From the NCBI RefSeq assembly GCF_010726765.1, contig NZ_AP022601.1, forward strand, positions 4,774,001-4,838,000: a DNA stretch of 64,000 nt, written 5' to 3'. Every line of letters starts with the position of its first letter. Within the stretch, counting starts at the first letter, position 1. The translations under genes and the position numbers were made by a program. Below the pieces are notes generated by a model that saw only the letters and a program-made list of their open reading frames with translations, made no database searches and had not been told where the DNA came from. Shown here piece after piece: positions 46,157 through 55,134 of the stretch. This DNA comes from Mycobacterium gallinarum (GTDB lineage Bacteria; Actinomycetota; Actinomycetes; Mycobacteriales; Mycobacteriaceae).

Positions 46157-47488
46157 ATGACCACCCACCTCCCCGATTCGGCCCTGGGTCAGCAGACGAT
46201 GGTGAAGGTCACCCGTCGCCTGCTCCCGTTCCTGATTCTCCTCTACTTTGTCAACTACCTCGATCGCGTCAACATCAGCTTCGCCGGCCCCAACGGCATG
46301 AACGAAGACCTCGCGATGAGCGCCAAGATGTTCGGCTTCGCGTCGGGCATCTTTTTCATCGGCTACCTGCTGCTCGAAGTGCCGAGCAATATCGCGCTGC
46401 ACAAGTTCGGCGGCCGCCGCTGGCTCGCACGCATCATGCTGACGTGGGGAATCATCAGCAGCGCAATCGCATTCGTGCCCAACGCGGAAACCCTGATCGT
46501 CCTGCGCTTCCTGCTCGGTGTGGCAGAAGCGGGCTTCTTCCCGGGAATCATCCTCTATCTCACCTTCTGGTTCCCGGAAAGGCACCGCTCCAAGGCCATT
46601 TCGTTGTTCATGGTGGCAGTGCCGGTGTCAACCGCCGTCGGTTCCACACTGTCCTCGCTGATCATCGAGTGGGGGCACGGCGTTCTGTTCGGCCTCGACG
46701 GCTGGCGGTTCATGTTCCTCGTCGAGGGCATCCCCGCCGTCATTCTCGCGTTCGTCTGCTGGTTCTACCTGACCGACCGGCCTGCCGAGGCCGAGTGGCT
46801 CGAGCACGACGAAAAAGGTTGGCTGGAAAGCATTCTGGATGTCGAACGGTCAATGGCAGAAACCGGCCAGCACTGGCCGCTCAAGAAGGCGCTCAGTCAC
46901 CCGAGAATCCTCCTGCTGGCGTTCATCTATTTCGGCATCACCTACGGCCTGTACGCGGTGGGCTTCTTCCTCCCCACCATCGTCGCCGGATTCCAGCAGC
47001 AGTACGGCACCCACCTGAGCATCATCGAGCGCGGCCTCGTGACGTCCGTGCCCTACGTCGTCGCTGCCATCGTGATGGTGCCATGGGCCCGCCACGCCGA
47101 CCGGACCGGCGAGCGGGTGTGGCACGTCGCGATCCCTGCGATCGTCGGAGCGGTGTCCATCCCGGTCGCGCTCTACATGACCGATCCCTACCTGGCGATG
47201 GTCGCTGTCACCCTGTCGACATGCTCGGTCATGTGTGCCCTGCCCGTCTTCTGGGCGCTGCCGTCCGCGTTCCTCACCGGGGTCGCCGCGGCGGGCGGTA
47301 TTGCGCTGATCAACTCGCTGGGGAACCTCAGTGGCTTCGGCGGCCCGTACATCACCGGGTGGCTGACCGATCTGACCGGCAACGCCAAGGCCGCGATGTG
47401 GGTGGTCGGGATCCTGTCGCTGGCCGCCGCCGTCGTGGTGGTGTACCTGGGCCACAAGCCCAGGCCCGAAACGGAGGCATCGGCCTAG
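46157..47488 (+). CDS. MFS transporter, anion:cation symporter (ACS) type
   Basis: The 443-residue carrier has twelve predicted helices. It has the ACS-type opening [20 protein letters not shown], the loop [21 protein letters not shown] and a signature [15 protein letters not shown] near 125-139. Relatives take up sugar acids, phthalate or tartrate. The ATG at 46157 follows AGAAGGGG. The frame is open further upstream through the broken cupin, but translation probably starts here. Its TAG overlaps the lysG GTG by one base. Confidence 0.88.
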   Translation: MTTHLPDSALGQQTMVKVTRRLLPFLILLYFVNYLDRVNISFAGPNGMNEDLAMSAKMFGFASGIFFIGYLLLEVPSNIALHKFGGRRWLARIMLTWGIISSAIAFVPNAETLIVLRFLLGVAEAGFFPGIILYLTFWFPERHRSKAISLFMVAVPVSTAVGSTLSSLIIEWGHGVLFGLDGWRFMFLVEGIPAVILAFVCWFYLTDRPAEAEWLEHDEKGWLESILDVERSMAETGQHWPLKKALSHPRILLLAFIYFGITYGLYAVGFFLPTIVAGFQQQYGTHLSIIERGLVTSVPYVVAAIVMVPWARHADRTGERVWHVAIPAIVGAVSIPVALYMTDPYLAMVAVTLSTCSVMCALPVFWALPSAFLTGVAAAGGIALINSLGNLSGFGGPYITGWLTDLTGNAKAAMWVVGILSLAAAVVVVYLGHKPRPETEASA

Positions 47489-48360
47489 TGCAGATAGACG
47501 GCCAGCAGCTGGCGGCGTTCGCGGCCGTCATCGAGCACGGCTCGTTCGATGCCGCAGCGGCCCAGCTCCACGTCACACCGTCGGCGATCAGCCAGCGCAT
47601 CAAGGCGCTGGAACAGCGGGTGGGACAGGTGGTGGTGGTGCGGGAGAAGCCCTGTGTGCCAACGTCCGCCGGCGTTCCACTGTTGCGGTTGGCTGCGCAG
47701 ACCGCGCTGCTGGAGGCCGAGACTCTCGCGGAGATGGCCGGGGGTGACGGGTCCTCTCCACGTATTGCGTTGGCTGTCAACGCCGATTCTATGGCGACGT
47801 GGTTCACCGGTGTGCTCGACACGCTCGAGGGGGTGCTGTTCGACATCCGCATCGAGGACCAGGATCATTCGGCGCGACTGCTGCGCGAGGGTGTGGTGAT
47901 GGGGGCGGTGACGACCGAGCGCACGCCGGTAACGGGTTGCCGAGTATTGCCGCTAGGCGTGATGAGGTACGTAGCCGTCGCAGCCCCGCGGTACATCGAA
48001 AGGTATCTGCCCCAGGGTTTCACGGCTCGCGCCGTGGCGGCAGCACCGTCGCTGGCGTGGAATCGAGACGATGCCCTGCAGGACATGTTGGTGCGCAGGG
48101 TGTTCCGTCGCGACATCACTCGTCCGCAGCATTTTGTGCCGACGGCTGAAGGGTTCGGGAGCGCCGTGCGGGCGGGCCTCGGGTGGGGGATGTTCCCGCA
48201 GAATCTGGCCGCACCCGCCCTGTCGGACGGATCTTTCGTTCGCGTGGTCGACGCTCACCTCGACGTCCCGCTGTTCTGGCAGTGCTGGAAGCTCGACAGC
48301 CGGTTGGTCGGGGCCATCACCGCGGCGGTTCAGTCCGCCGCCGTGAAGATCATGGTGTGA
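47488..48360 (+). CDS. lysG: LysR-type regulator LysG (ArgP family)
   Basis: The 290-residue protein has an N-terminal helix-turn-helix (LAAFAAVIEHGSFDAAA, VTPSAISQRIKALE) and the LysG/ArgP core with VREKPC, AVNADSMATWF, IEDQDHSARLLREG, LAWNRDD and LGWGMFP. It should activate lysE in response to lysine or arginine. The start is a GTG overlapping the MFS stop. Unusually, lysE lies 5.4 kb away on the opposite strand, with the MFS and other genes between. The end overlaps the sigma-factor gene by 11 bp. Confidence 0.9.
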   Translation: MQIDGQQLAAFAAVIEHGSFDAAAAQLHVTPSAISQRIKALEQRVGQVVVVREKPCVPTSAGVPLLRLAAQTALLEAETLAEMAGGDGSSPRIALAVNADSMATWFTGVLDTLEGVLFDIRIEDQDHSARLLREGVVMGAVTTERTPVTGCRVLPLGVMRYVAVAAPRYIERYLPQGFTARAVAAAPSLAWNRDDALQDMLVRRVFRRDITRPQHFVPTAEGFGSAVRAGLGWGMFPQNLAAPALSDGSFVRVVDAHLDVPLFWQCWKLDSRLVGAITAAVQSAAVKIMV

Positions 48361-48868
48361 CGCCCATTTCGCGCATTGTCTGCCGTAGGGCGCGCAGCGC
48401 GTAGTGCAGTCGCGACTTCACGGTGCCCTCGGCGATCCCGAGGTCGGCGGCGATGTCCGCCGTTGTCCAACCCATGACGTACGAGCGGTGAACCACCGCA
48501 CGGTGTTCCGGCGTCAGTCGCGCCAACGCGGTGTTGATCAACAGTCGATCCAGAGCGGCATCCACGTCGTCCGGGCAGGCCCGCTCGGGAGTGCCCGAAT
48601 CGTCCAGCGCGCTCACCTCTCGGCGGGAGCGTAGGGAGCGACTCTCATCGATGATCATGTTCCTGGCGACAGTGAACAGCCATGAACGTGCCGACCGCTC
48701 GCTGTCGTTCGTCACCTCCGGGTGCTGCCAGGCGCGCAGTAGCGTCTCCTGCACCACGTCTTGGGCGCGGGATCGATCGCCGGTCAATCGCCAGGCGTAA
48801 TGCCACAGGGCGGCGGCATGCTCGGTGTAGAGCGCCTGCATCCCATCTGCCGCTGCGGCTGTCGTCAT
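48350..48868 (-). CDS. ECF sigma factor, SigL-like
   Basis: The 172-residue protein has region 2 (DVVQETLLRAWQHPEV, then ARSWLFTVARNMIIDE) and region 4 (LTPEHRAVVHRSY, then TTADIAADLGIAEGTVKSRLHYALRAL), very like mycobacterial SigL. SigL is normally followed by the anti-sigma gene rslA. Here the gene ends convergently against lysG and no anti-sigma gene is present, so control must come from elsewhere. It could be a SigL paralogue. Confidence 0.87.
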   Translation of the reverse strand: MTTAAAADGMQALYTEHAAALWHYAWRLTGDRSRAQDVVQETLLRAWQHPEVTNDSERSARSWLFTVARNMIIDESRSLRSRREVSALDDSGTPERACPDDVDAALDRLLINTALARLTPEHRAVVHRSYVMGWTTADIAADLGIAEGTVKSRLHYALRALRQTMREMGVTP

Positions 48869-48919
48869 ACTTCGACGATGGCATCGCCCGAGGCGCAGTG
48901 GCAGGTAGTGGCTCCGCTA

Positions 48920-48932
48920 GTAGTGGAACTAC
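48920..48932. promoter_or_regulatory. Short palindrome between the sigma factor and XRE genes
   Basis: GTAGT-GGA-ACTAC is a 5+5 inverted repeat in the divergent region. GGTAGTGG occurs a second time 14 bp away. A weak operator candidate. Confidence 0.3.
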
Positions 48933-49080
48933 CAGCGCCGAGCTGGGCCGATTGCGGGCCGATTCCAGCTAGCGGGTAGGTAAGACGGACGGCAGCGGGG
49001 ACGCCAAGTTCCAGACGACAAGCCATTGTGAACACAGGGACATCGACATCGTGTTCCGCCACCCTCGGTTAGGCGCACCC

Positions 49081-49902
49081 GTGAAGCACAACGCGGCCAT
49101 GCTCGGCCAATTCCTCAGAGCCCGCCGGAGGAACCTGGTGCGCGCAGAACTGGGCATGCCTCGCACTGGACGGACGACGTCTGGGCTGCGTCGTGAAGAG
49201 GTGGCCTTTCTGGCCGGCGTGAGTGTCACCTGGTACACGTGGCTGGAACAGGGACGCGACGTCACCCCGTCACGCCAGGTTCTCGACTCGCTCGCGCGGA
49301 CGATGCGGATGTCGCACACCGAACACGTGTACCTGTTGGCCCTGGCCGGGTACAGCCCGCCGCATTCCACAGCGGAACCGACTCCTGTCACCGTCCCAGC
49401 TGACGTACAGCGTCTGCTGGAAGCCTGCGCCGACTTTCCGGCGATGGCGGTTGCCACCGACTGGACGGTATTGGCCTGGAACGCCGCATACGAATCCGTG
49501 TATCCGAACATCGCACGAGTCGCCGTCGCCGATCGCAACTTCCTATGGCTGCTCTACACCGATTCGTACCTGCGCGCGCTGATACCGGACTGGGAACGGA
49601 CCGGCATGTACAACGTCGCGTCATTTCGGGCCGAAGCCGGTACGCGGTTGGACGAGCCGCCGTTCGCGGACCTAGTCGCACGGCTCCTGCAGACCAGCGA
49701 CGCGTTCCGAACGGCCTGGGAGAGCTTCGACATCGACACGATGCCGTCGCGCGAGCGTCGTTTCCACCACCCCGACGTGGGTGATCTCTATATGGAGCAA
49801 CACATCCTGGCGCCCTCGGACCATCCGAACCTGCGCGTCGTGACCTTCATCCCGGTAGCCGTGACCGATACGGCCGACAAGTTGCGGGTCTTGGTGGGTT
49901 GA
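49081..49902 (+). CDS. XRE-family regulator, MmyB type (copy 2)
   Basis: The 273-residue protein has a helix-turn-helix (MLGQFLRARRRNL, then LRREEVAFLAGVSVTWYTWLEQGRDV) and the MmyB ligand domain. A GTG at 49081 is used; another GTG ten codons upstream is possible. It is divergent from the sigma-factor gene with about 210 bp between. Its target is unclear, since the next plus-strand gene is a monooxygenase 216 bp away. Confidence 0.85.
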   Translation: MKHNAAMLGQFLRARRRNLVRAELGMPRTGRTTSGLRREEVAFLAGVSVTWYTWLEQGRDVTPSRQVLDSLARTMRMSHTEHVYLLALAGYSPPHSTAEPTPVTVPADVQRLLEACADFPAMAVATDWTVLAWNAAYESVYPNIARVAVADRNFLWLLYTDSYLRALIPDWERTGMYNVASFRAEAGTRLDEPPFADLVARLLQTSDAFRTAWESFDIDTMPSRERRFHHPDVGDLYMEQHILAPSDHPNLRVVTFIPVAVTDTADKLRVLVG

Positions 49903-50118
49903 GTCCAGCCTCGGCGGCGAATCGATGAAATAGCTTTATTCAGAGTGCCTTTCGGCCCTTCGCCGTGCGTCACCTGTAGCTATGTGTGAGGTCGACCACT
50001 TCGATGAACAGAAGCCATCCACGAGTCGTATCACGTTCAGCCGGCGACTACACCGGATCTCGGACTGCGACATCGAGGGGACCCCATGGTTCTGCTATCA
50101 GTCGAAAACCGCAAGGAA

Positions 50119-51444
50119 ATGAACGCACTTCGCGTTCTCGTCGTCGGAGCCGGCGTCGGTGGCGTTTCCATCGCTCGGGGTCTACTGCGCGACGGACACG
50201 ATGTCACGGTCTTCGAGCAACGTCCGGATACGCGGCCCGGTGGCGGTGCGGTGACCATCTGGCCCAGTGGCTCAATGGTTTTGGAACAGCTTGCCGTCGA
50301 CATGGACGGGGCGGGTCAATTGCTTTCCACCGTGCGGATCGCGACGTCGACTGGTCGCCCCCTGATCAACATCGCGGTGGATACGATTGTCGACAGGTTG
50401 GGCGGCCCCGTTCGAATGGTCCCTCGCCGCGTTCTGCTCGACCGTCTGCTCGATGGCTTTCCGGCCGATCACATCCGATGCAACTCCCGTGTGGCCGCGG
50501 CATTCAATACGCCGGGCGGGGTGCGTGTCCAGTTCGACGACGGTAGCTGCGCGGATGGGGATCTGTTGATCGGCGCGGACGGTCTGCACTCGATGGTCCG
50601 CCGTATCGTCGGCGGGGCGCCCGCGAAATCGACCGGCTGGTGCAGCTGGCAGGGACTGAGCACCGTTGATCACATCGCCGAAAAGGATGTCGCAGTGCAG
50701 ATTATCGGCGAACACGGAAACCTTGGTCTGTGGCCAGCCGGTGGCTCTGATCTGCAGTGGTGGTTCGACTTGCGGTGGTCGCCCGACTTCGTCAGGCCGG
50801 ACCGTCCGATCGACGCGATCCGGTCCAGCTTCGCCGGGTGGTCCGAGTTGGTCGATCAGGTCTTGGCGACGTTGACCGACGACGATCTGGCGGCCTCCCC
50901 GTTTCCACATTTTCGGCATCCGATTCCCCGCTTGCGGCGGTCGGGTGCCATGACGTTGCTCGGCGATGCCGCTCACGCGATGCCGCCCGCCCTGGCGCAG
51001 GGGGCGAATCAAGCACTGCTGGACACGATGGTTTTGCGCAAGGCGCTTGCGGATCTCCGGGGCAATGATGAGCTTGCGAGCGCTCTGCGGTGGTATGAGA
51101 AAACCAGGCGACGCAGGCTCACCGTCTTGTCCTGGGTGACGTCGCGGCAGATATCGCAGAGTCAGTCGGTGTTGAAGTGGGTCGCCCTGATCTCGGACTC
51201 GTTTGGCACGTGGGTGATGACGGCGTTTCTGCGATGGTTGAGCCAGCGGCGGATATCCGTCAGTGCTGTTCTTTGTGCTTCTTCTTGCCGTTTCGCTGCG
51301 CTGGCGGACCTTCTAGTCGAACTTGGCATTGCGGCGCTGCAACGCGAGCACGGTCAGCGGTGTCCATTGGTTTTTCCGTTCGACGACCCGTTGTGGTCCT
51401 GGTGTTCACGCAACGCGGTGAGGGCACGCCGTCCCGACGCATGA
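50119..51444 (+). CDS. FAD-dependent monooxygenase (PHBH fold) with an atypical C-terminus
   Basis: The 441-residue protein has the FAD fold [22 protein letters not shown] at the start, the DG motif ([11 protein letters not shown]) near 155 and the GD motif [20 protein letters not shown] near 285-304. It should hydroxylate an aromatic or similar substrate. Family members usually end near residue 390-400. Here the last 50-60 residues look unrelated, run 91 bp into the end of qcrB on the other strand, and contain one copy of an 18-bp repeat, so the 3' end seems rearranged. An ATG at 50086 is an alternative start. Confidence 0.8.
   Translation: MNALRVLVVGAGVGGVSIARGLLRDGHDVTVFEQRPDTRPGGGAVTIWPSGSMVLEQLAVDMDGAGQLLSTVRIATSTGRPLINIAVDTIVDRLGGPVRMVPRRVLLDRLLDGFPADHIRCNSRVAAAFNTPGGVRVQFDDGSCADGDLLIGADGLHSMVRRIVGGAPAKSTGWCSWQGLSTVDHIAEKDVAVQIIGEHGNLGLWPAGGSDLQWWFDLRWSPDFVRPDRPIDAIRSSFAGWSELVDQVLATLTDDDLAASPFPHFRHPIPRLRRSGAMTLLGDAAHAMPPALAQGANQALLDTMVLRKALADLRGNDELASALRWYEKTRRRRLTVLSWVTSRQISQSQSVLKWVALISDSFGTWVMTAFLRWLSQRRISVSAVLCASSCRFAALADLLVELGIAALQREHGQRCPLVFPFDDPLWSWCSRNAVRARRPDA
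51273..51290. repeat. 18-bp direct repeat, left copy (flanks qcrB paralogue)
   Basis: TTGTGCTTCTTCTTGCCG is identical to 53247-53264. In the minus frame both encode GKKKHK, the end of the DUF808 protein. Here it lies in the abnormal tail of the monooxygenase gene. Confidence 0.6.
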
Positions 51445-53027
51445 TGCGCCGCGGTCAGCGCCTCCTGCTCAGACGGCGGGTCGGCGAACAAGAAACTTCC
51501 ACTGCCCGGTGCTCCCGCGGCGCCGAGCTTGTTCATCCGCTTCGGAATCGCAGCGCCCTGGTAGGCCAACGGAATTGGGTGACCGTCGGAGTCGACGGGC
51601 CCGAGCGGCTGATGCAATTCGACGTAGGCTCCGTGGGGCAACCGCTTGATGATTCCGGTCTCGATGCCGTGCTCGAGCACCGCACGGTCGCTGCGCTGCA
51701 GGCCGATGCACCACCGGTAGGTGACGTAGTACACGATTGCGGGCAGCACGACCATGCCGATTCGCCCGATCCAGGTGGTCGCGTTCAGCGAGACGTCGAA
51801 TTTGTACGCGATGATGTCGTTCATCGCGCTGAACGTGAGCACGATGTAGAACGCAATCGCCATGGCGCCGATGCCGGTGCGCACCGGGACGTCGCGGGGC
51901 CTCTGCAGCAGGTTGTGGTGAGCATCGTCGCCGGTGACCTTCTTCTCGATCCACGGGTAGATGATCAGCAGCATGAACACCAGGCCCATCAGCACCGCGA
52001 CCGCAACGGCGGCCGGTACCGTGTGGTTGCCGATGTAGAGCTCCCAGGCCGGCCACAAACGGATCAGCCCGTCCGTCCACATCAAATAGAAGTCCGGCTG
52101 GCTGCCGGCCGACACCTGGGCAGGCTTGTATGGGCCCAGATTCCAGATGGGGTTTATCTGCAGCAATCCCCCCATCAGGCCGAGGATTCCGACGACCATC
52201 GCGAAGAACGCCCCGGACTTGACCGCGAACACCGGCATCACCCGCACGCCGACCACGTTGCTCTCGGTCCGGCCAGGGCCGGGAAACTGTGTGTGCTTCT
52301 GAAACCACACCAGGGCAAGGTGAATTCCGATGAGCGCCAGCATGATTCCGGGAAAGATCAGAATATGAAGTGCGTACAGACGCGGCAACAGGATTCCGTC
52401 CTGGCTGCACTGGTATCCGACACCGCCACACGGAAAGTCGCCGCCGAACAGCGCCCAGTGCAGCCAGGTGCCGACCACCGGGATGCCGAGTGTGATGGAG
52501 GACAGGGCGGCGCGAATGCCCGTCCCGGACAGCAGATCGTCGGGCAGTGAGTAGCCGAAGAAGCCCTCGAATATGGCCAGGATCAACAGCAGCGAGCCGA
52601 TCACCCAGTTCGCTTCGCGGGGCCGCCGAAAAGCGCCGGTGAAGAAGATGCGGGCCAGGTGCACCATGATCGCCGCGGCGAACAACAGTGCCGCCCAGTG
52701 GTGGACCTGCCGGACGAACAACCCGCCGCGCACCTCGAAGCTGATGTCCAACGTCGACGCGTAGGCCTTCGACATCTCGATGCCGCGCAGCGGTTGATAG
52801 ACACCCTCATACGTGACTTCGGCCATCGATGGGTCGTAGAACAAGCTGAGGTAGATGCCGGTGAGGATCAGAACGATGAAGCTGTACAACGCGATCTCGC
52901 CGAGCAGGAACGACCAGTGGGTCGGGAACACCTTGTTGAGTTGCCGACGCACCGCCGCTGACGGGTGATAACGCGAGTCGATGGCATCGCCTTGGGCTGC
53001 GGCGATGTCGTTCAATTTTGAGTTCAT
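51354..53027 (-). CDS. Second cytochrome b subunit of the bc1 complex (QcrB paralogue)
   Basis: The 557-residue actinobacterial cytochrome b has eight core helices plus the actinobacterial extension. The haem histidines lie in [20 protein letters not shown] and [21 protein letters not shown]. The quinol-site region contains PDFY in place of PEWY, and the tail is hydrophilic ([15 protein letters not shown]). It looks complete and functional. It stands alone: no qcrC, qcrA or ctaE neighbours, unlike the main qcrCAB operon. It may swap into the supercomplex, for instance under quinol-site inhibition (inference). Confidence 0.88.
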   Translation of the reverse strand: MNSKLNDIAAAQGDAIDSRYHPSAAVRRQLNKVFPTHWSFLLGEIALYSFIVLILTGIYLSLFYDPSMAEVTYEGVYQPLRGIEMSKAYASTLDISFEVRGGLFVRQVHHWAALLFAAAIMVHLARIFFTGAFRRPREANWVIGSLLLILAIFEGFFGYSLPDDLLSGTGIRAALSSITLGIPVVGTWLHWALFGGDFPCGGVGYQCSQDGILLPRLYALHILIFPGIMLALIGIHLALVWFQKHTQFPGPGRTESNVVGVRVMPVFAVKSGAFFAMVVGILGLMGGLLQINPIWNLGPYKPAQVSAGSQPDFYLMWTDGLIRLWPAWELYIGNHTVPAAVAVAVLMGLVFMLLIIYPWIEKKVTGDDAHHNLLQRPRDVPVRTGIGAMAIAFYIVLTFSAMNDIIAYKFDVSLNATTWIGRIGMVVLPAIVYYVTYRWCIGLQRSDRAVLEHGIETGIIKRLPHGAYVELHQPLGPVDSDGHPIPLAYQGAAIPKRMNKLGAAGAPGSGSFLFADPPSEQEALTAAHHASGRRALTALREHQDHNGSSNGKTNGHR

Positions 53028-53227
53028 ATGCGTCGGCTCCTGGGAAGCTACGCGGGGCTACTCTCCAAGATGCTCGGTCGACATGAGATGTGCTCGTAAC
53101 GGCGGCATAGTTCACCAATCGGTCACAATCGACGACTTCGCCGCGCCGTCAACGCATTAGTACCGGCAGTGACAATCGCTCCTACCGCGTTGTCGGACTT
53201 CGCATGCCGAGTTCGGCGGGCGCCCAG

Positions 53228-54193
53228 TTATGCGGCGGGCGCCTTCTTGTGCTTCTTCTTGCCGAACGGCAACACGTGCATGATCGCCACGACGACGGCG
53301 CCGACGACCAATCCGATGAGCGCCGAAGCCGCGGTGTTGACCAGCCAGGCCAGCACACCGCCGAGCCCCTCGGCGACCGCGCGTTTCACCAGGTCTTCGA
53401 GATGGTGCACCCACCCGTAGAGCGTGTGCCAGCCCAACGTATCCGTACCCAGTAGGAGGATGTGGCCGCCGACCCAGAGCATCGCGACGGTGCCGACGGT
53501 CGACAGCCCCGACAGCAGCTTGGGCATCGCGGCGACCAGCCCGCGACCGACCTTCTGTGCGAATGTCGACGAGCGCTGCGCGAGGTTCAGGCCGATGTCG
53601 TCCATTTTCACGATCAGCGCGACGACGCCGTAGACGGCGGCCGTGATGACGATCGCGACCACGACGAGGATCGCGAACCGCGACCAGAACCTCTCGCCCG
53701 CCACCTCATTGAGCGCGATCACCATGATCTCGGCGGACAGGATGAAGTCCGTCCTGATCGCCCCCGCCGTCATCTGCTTCTCGGCGTCTCCGCCGAGGGT
53801 CGATGCGGGTGCGGCATGCGCGTCGTGGCTCGCACTTTTGTGAAACCACCCAGCTACCTTCTCCGCGCCTTCGTAGCAGAGGTAGGTGGCGCCCAACATC
53901 AGGATCGGCGTCACGATCCACGGCACGAACTGGCTGAGGAGCAGGGCCGCGGGCAGGATGAACAGCAGCTTGTTGCGCAGCGAGCCGATCGCGATCCGCT
54001 TGATCATCGGCAGTTCGCGGTCGGCGGTGATGCCGTGCACATACTGCGGCGTCACCGCGGTGTCGTCGATCACAACGCCCGCAGCCTTGGCGGTCGCGCG
54101 TCCCGCCGCGGCACCGATGTCGTCGACCGATGCCGCGGCCAGCCGCGCCAGCGCCGCAACGTCGTCGAGAAGTCCGAACAGGCCCGCGCTCAT
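53228..54193 (-). CDS. DUF808 (YedI-family) membrane protein
   Basis: The 321-residue protein has the family opening AGLFGLLDDVAALARLAAASVDDI, a DDTAVTPQYVHG segment near 43-54 and about six hydrophobic helices. The C-terminus is Lys-rich (GKKKHKKAPAA). Function unknown for the family. The ATG at 54193 is preferred over an upstream extension. It is divergent from the SCO6745-type gene, with 35 bp between. Confidence 0.85.
   Translation of the reverse strand: MSAGLFGLLDDVAALARLAAASVDDIGAAAGRATAKAAGVVIDDTAVTPQYVHGITADRELPMIKRIAIGSLRNKLLFILPAALLLSQFVPWIVTPILMLGATYLCYEGAEKVAGWFHKSASHDAHAAPASTLGGDAEKQMTAGAIRTDFILSAEIMVIALNEVAGERFWSRFAILVVVAIVITAAVYGVVALIVKMDDIGLNLAQRSSTFAQKVGRGLVAAMPKLLSGLSTVGTVAMLWVGGHILLLGTDTLGWHTLYGWVHHLEDLVKRAVAEGLGGVLAWLVNTAASALIGLVVGAVVVAIMHVLPFGKKKHKKAPAA
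53247..53264. repeat. 18-bp direct repeat, right copy (DUF808 gene 3' end)
   Basis: Second copy of the repeat at 51273-51290, within the functional DUF808 coding sequence. The two copies bracket the qcrB paralogue and about 280 bp of flanking sequence. The 200 bp between qcrB and the DUF808 gene hold no recognisable gene. Confidence 0.6.
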
Positions 54194-54228
54194 CGCTTCC
54201 CCATGGGTCTGGAGGTTACCGTGAGCCA

Positions 54229-55134
54229 ATGGCCGGTGCCGATGGCGCGTTTCGCGCAACGCGAATTCTGGCCGGTGCCGTCGAAGCGTTCGCCGGGCAG
54301 GTCTACTTCGCTCCCGAAGCCCACGCCGGGTACGAGAAGCTCGGCTTCTCCGGCAGCCCGGGGCTTGTCGGCGGGGTGGCGATGCCCGATATGAACGCCT
54401 ACTTCTGCAGCCGCGGCGCGCTCCTCGGCCAGGTGCCGGGGGAGGTGGTGGCGTCGGCGTTCGCGGTGTTCAACCCGGCGATCGTGGTACCTGCCGTCGA
54501 ACACGGCTGGTCGCTGACGACGGCCGCGGAGATCATCGCGGCCAGGGATGAGGCCGCCGTGGGTCAGCTGCGAAGGATCCTCGGAACCAACCCGGACGGC
54601 GCCGACGAGCTGGCCCGACTCCTCGGACCGGTGAGCGGGTCGCTTCCGGTCGCGGGGCGCCCGCTCTATGCGGGGTTGATGAATGCCGACGTGCCCGAGG
54701 ACCCGCTCGGCGCGGCGTGGCGGTTCGCCGACCGCCTTCGGGAATTCCGCGGCGACGCGCATACGGCCGCCTGGACGTCGGCCGGTTACAGCGCCATCGA
54801 GATCGGACTGACGACCGAGCTGTACTGGGGGTTGCGGTCCAAGACGTACGTCAGGACCCGGGGCTGGTCGGACGCCGAACTCGACGCGGCGATCGCCGAC
54901 CTGAAAAGCCGCGGTTTGATCGACGATGGCGGGCTGACCGATAGCGGCAGGCAGGAGCGAGAGGCCATCGAGACCCGCACCGATGCGCAGTGCGCGCCGG
55001 TCCTACAAGCCCTTGGTGCCGACTTCGAGAAGGCCGTTGCCGTCCTACGGCGGTTCTCCGACGCCGTGCGTGCGGCGCACGGCTATCCCGCCGCGGGGCC
55101 GCACGACCTCGCGGCGCTACATGCCAAGCAGTGA
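54229..55134 (+). CDS. SCO6745-family protein
   Basis: The 301-residue soluble, largely helical protein has the family opening EAFAGQVYFAPEAH and, in the C-terminal third, a winged-helix-like segment (TRGWSDAELDAAIADLKSRGLIDD). It is common in actinobacteria and its function is unknown. The ATG at 54229 is used; the frame remains open upstream over the DUF808 start. Its end overlaps the permease gene by 18 bp, convergently. Confidence 0.82.
   Translation: MAGADGAFRATRILAGAVEAFAGQVYFAPEAHAGYEKLGFSGSPGLVGGVAMPDMNAYFCSRGALLGQVPGEVVASAFAVFNPAIVVPAVEHGWSLTTAAEIIAARDEAAVGQLRRILGTNPDGADELARLLGPVSGSLPVAGRPLYAGLMNADVPEDPLGAAWRFADRLREFRGDAHTAAWTSAGYSAIEIGLTTELYWGLRSKTYVRTRGWSDAELDAAIADLKSRGLIDDGGLTDSGRQEREAIETRTDAQCAPVLQALGADFEKAVAVLRRFSDAVRAAHGYPAAGPHDLAALHAKQ

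Noticed and set aside
46444..47487. Upstream extension of the lysG frame through the MFS gene
   Set aside because: It is out of frame with the carrier and has no LysR homology. LysG begins at the GTG overlapping the MFS stop.
51260..51442. Minus-strand ORF of 60 codons ending GKKKHKEQH
   Set aside because: It overlaps the qcrB tail in another frame and has no ribosome binding site. Treated as part of a possible junction remnant, not a gene.
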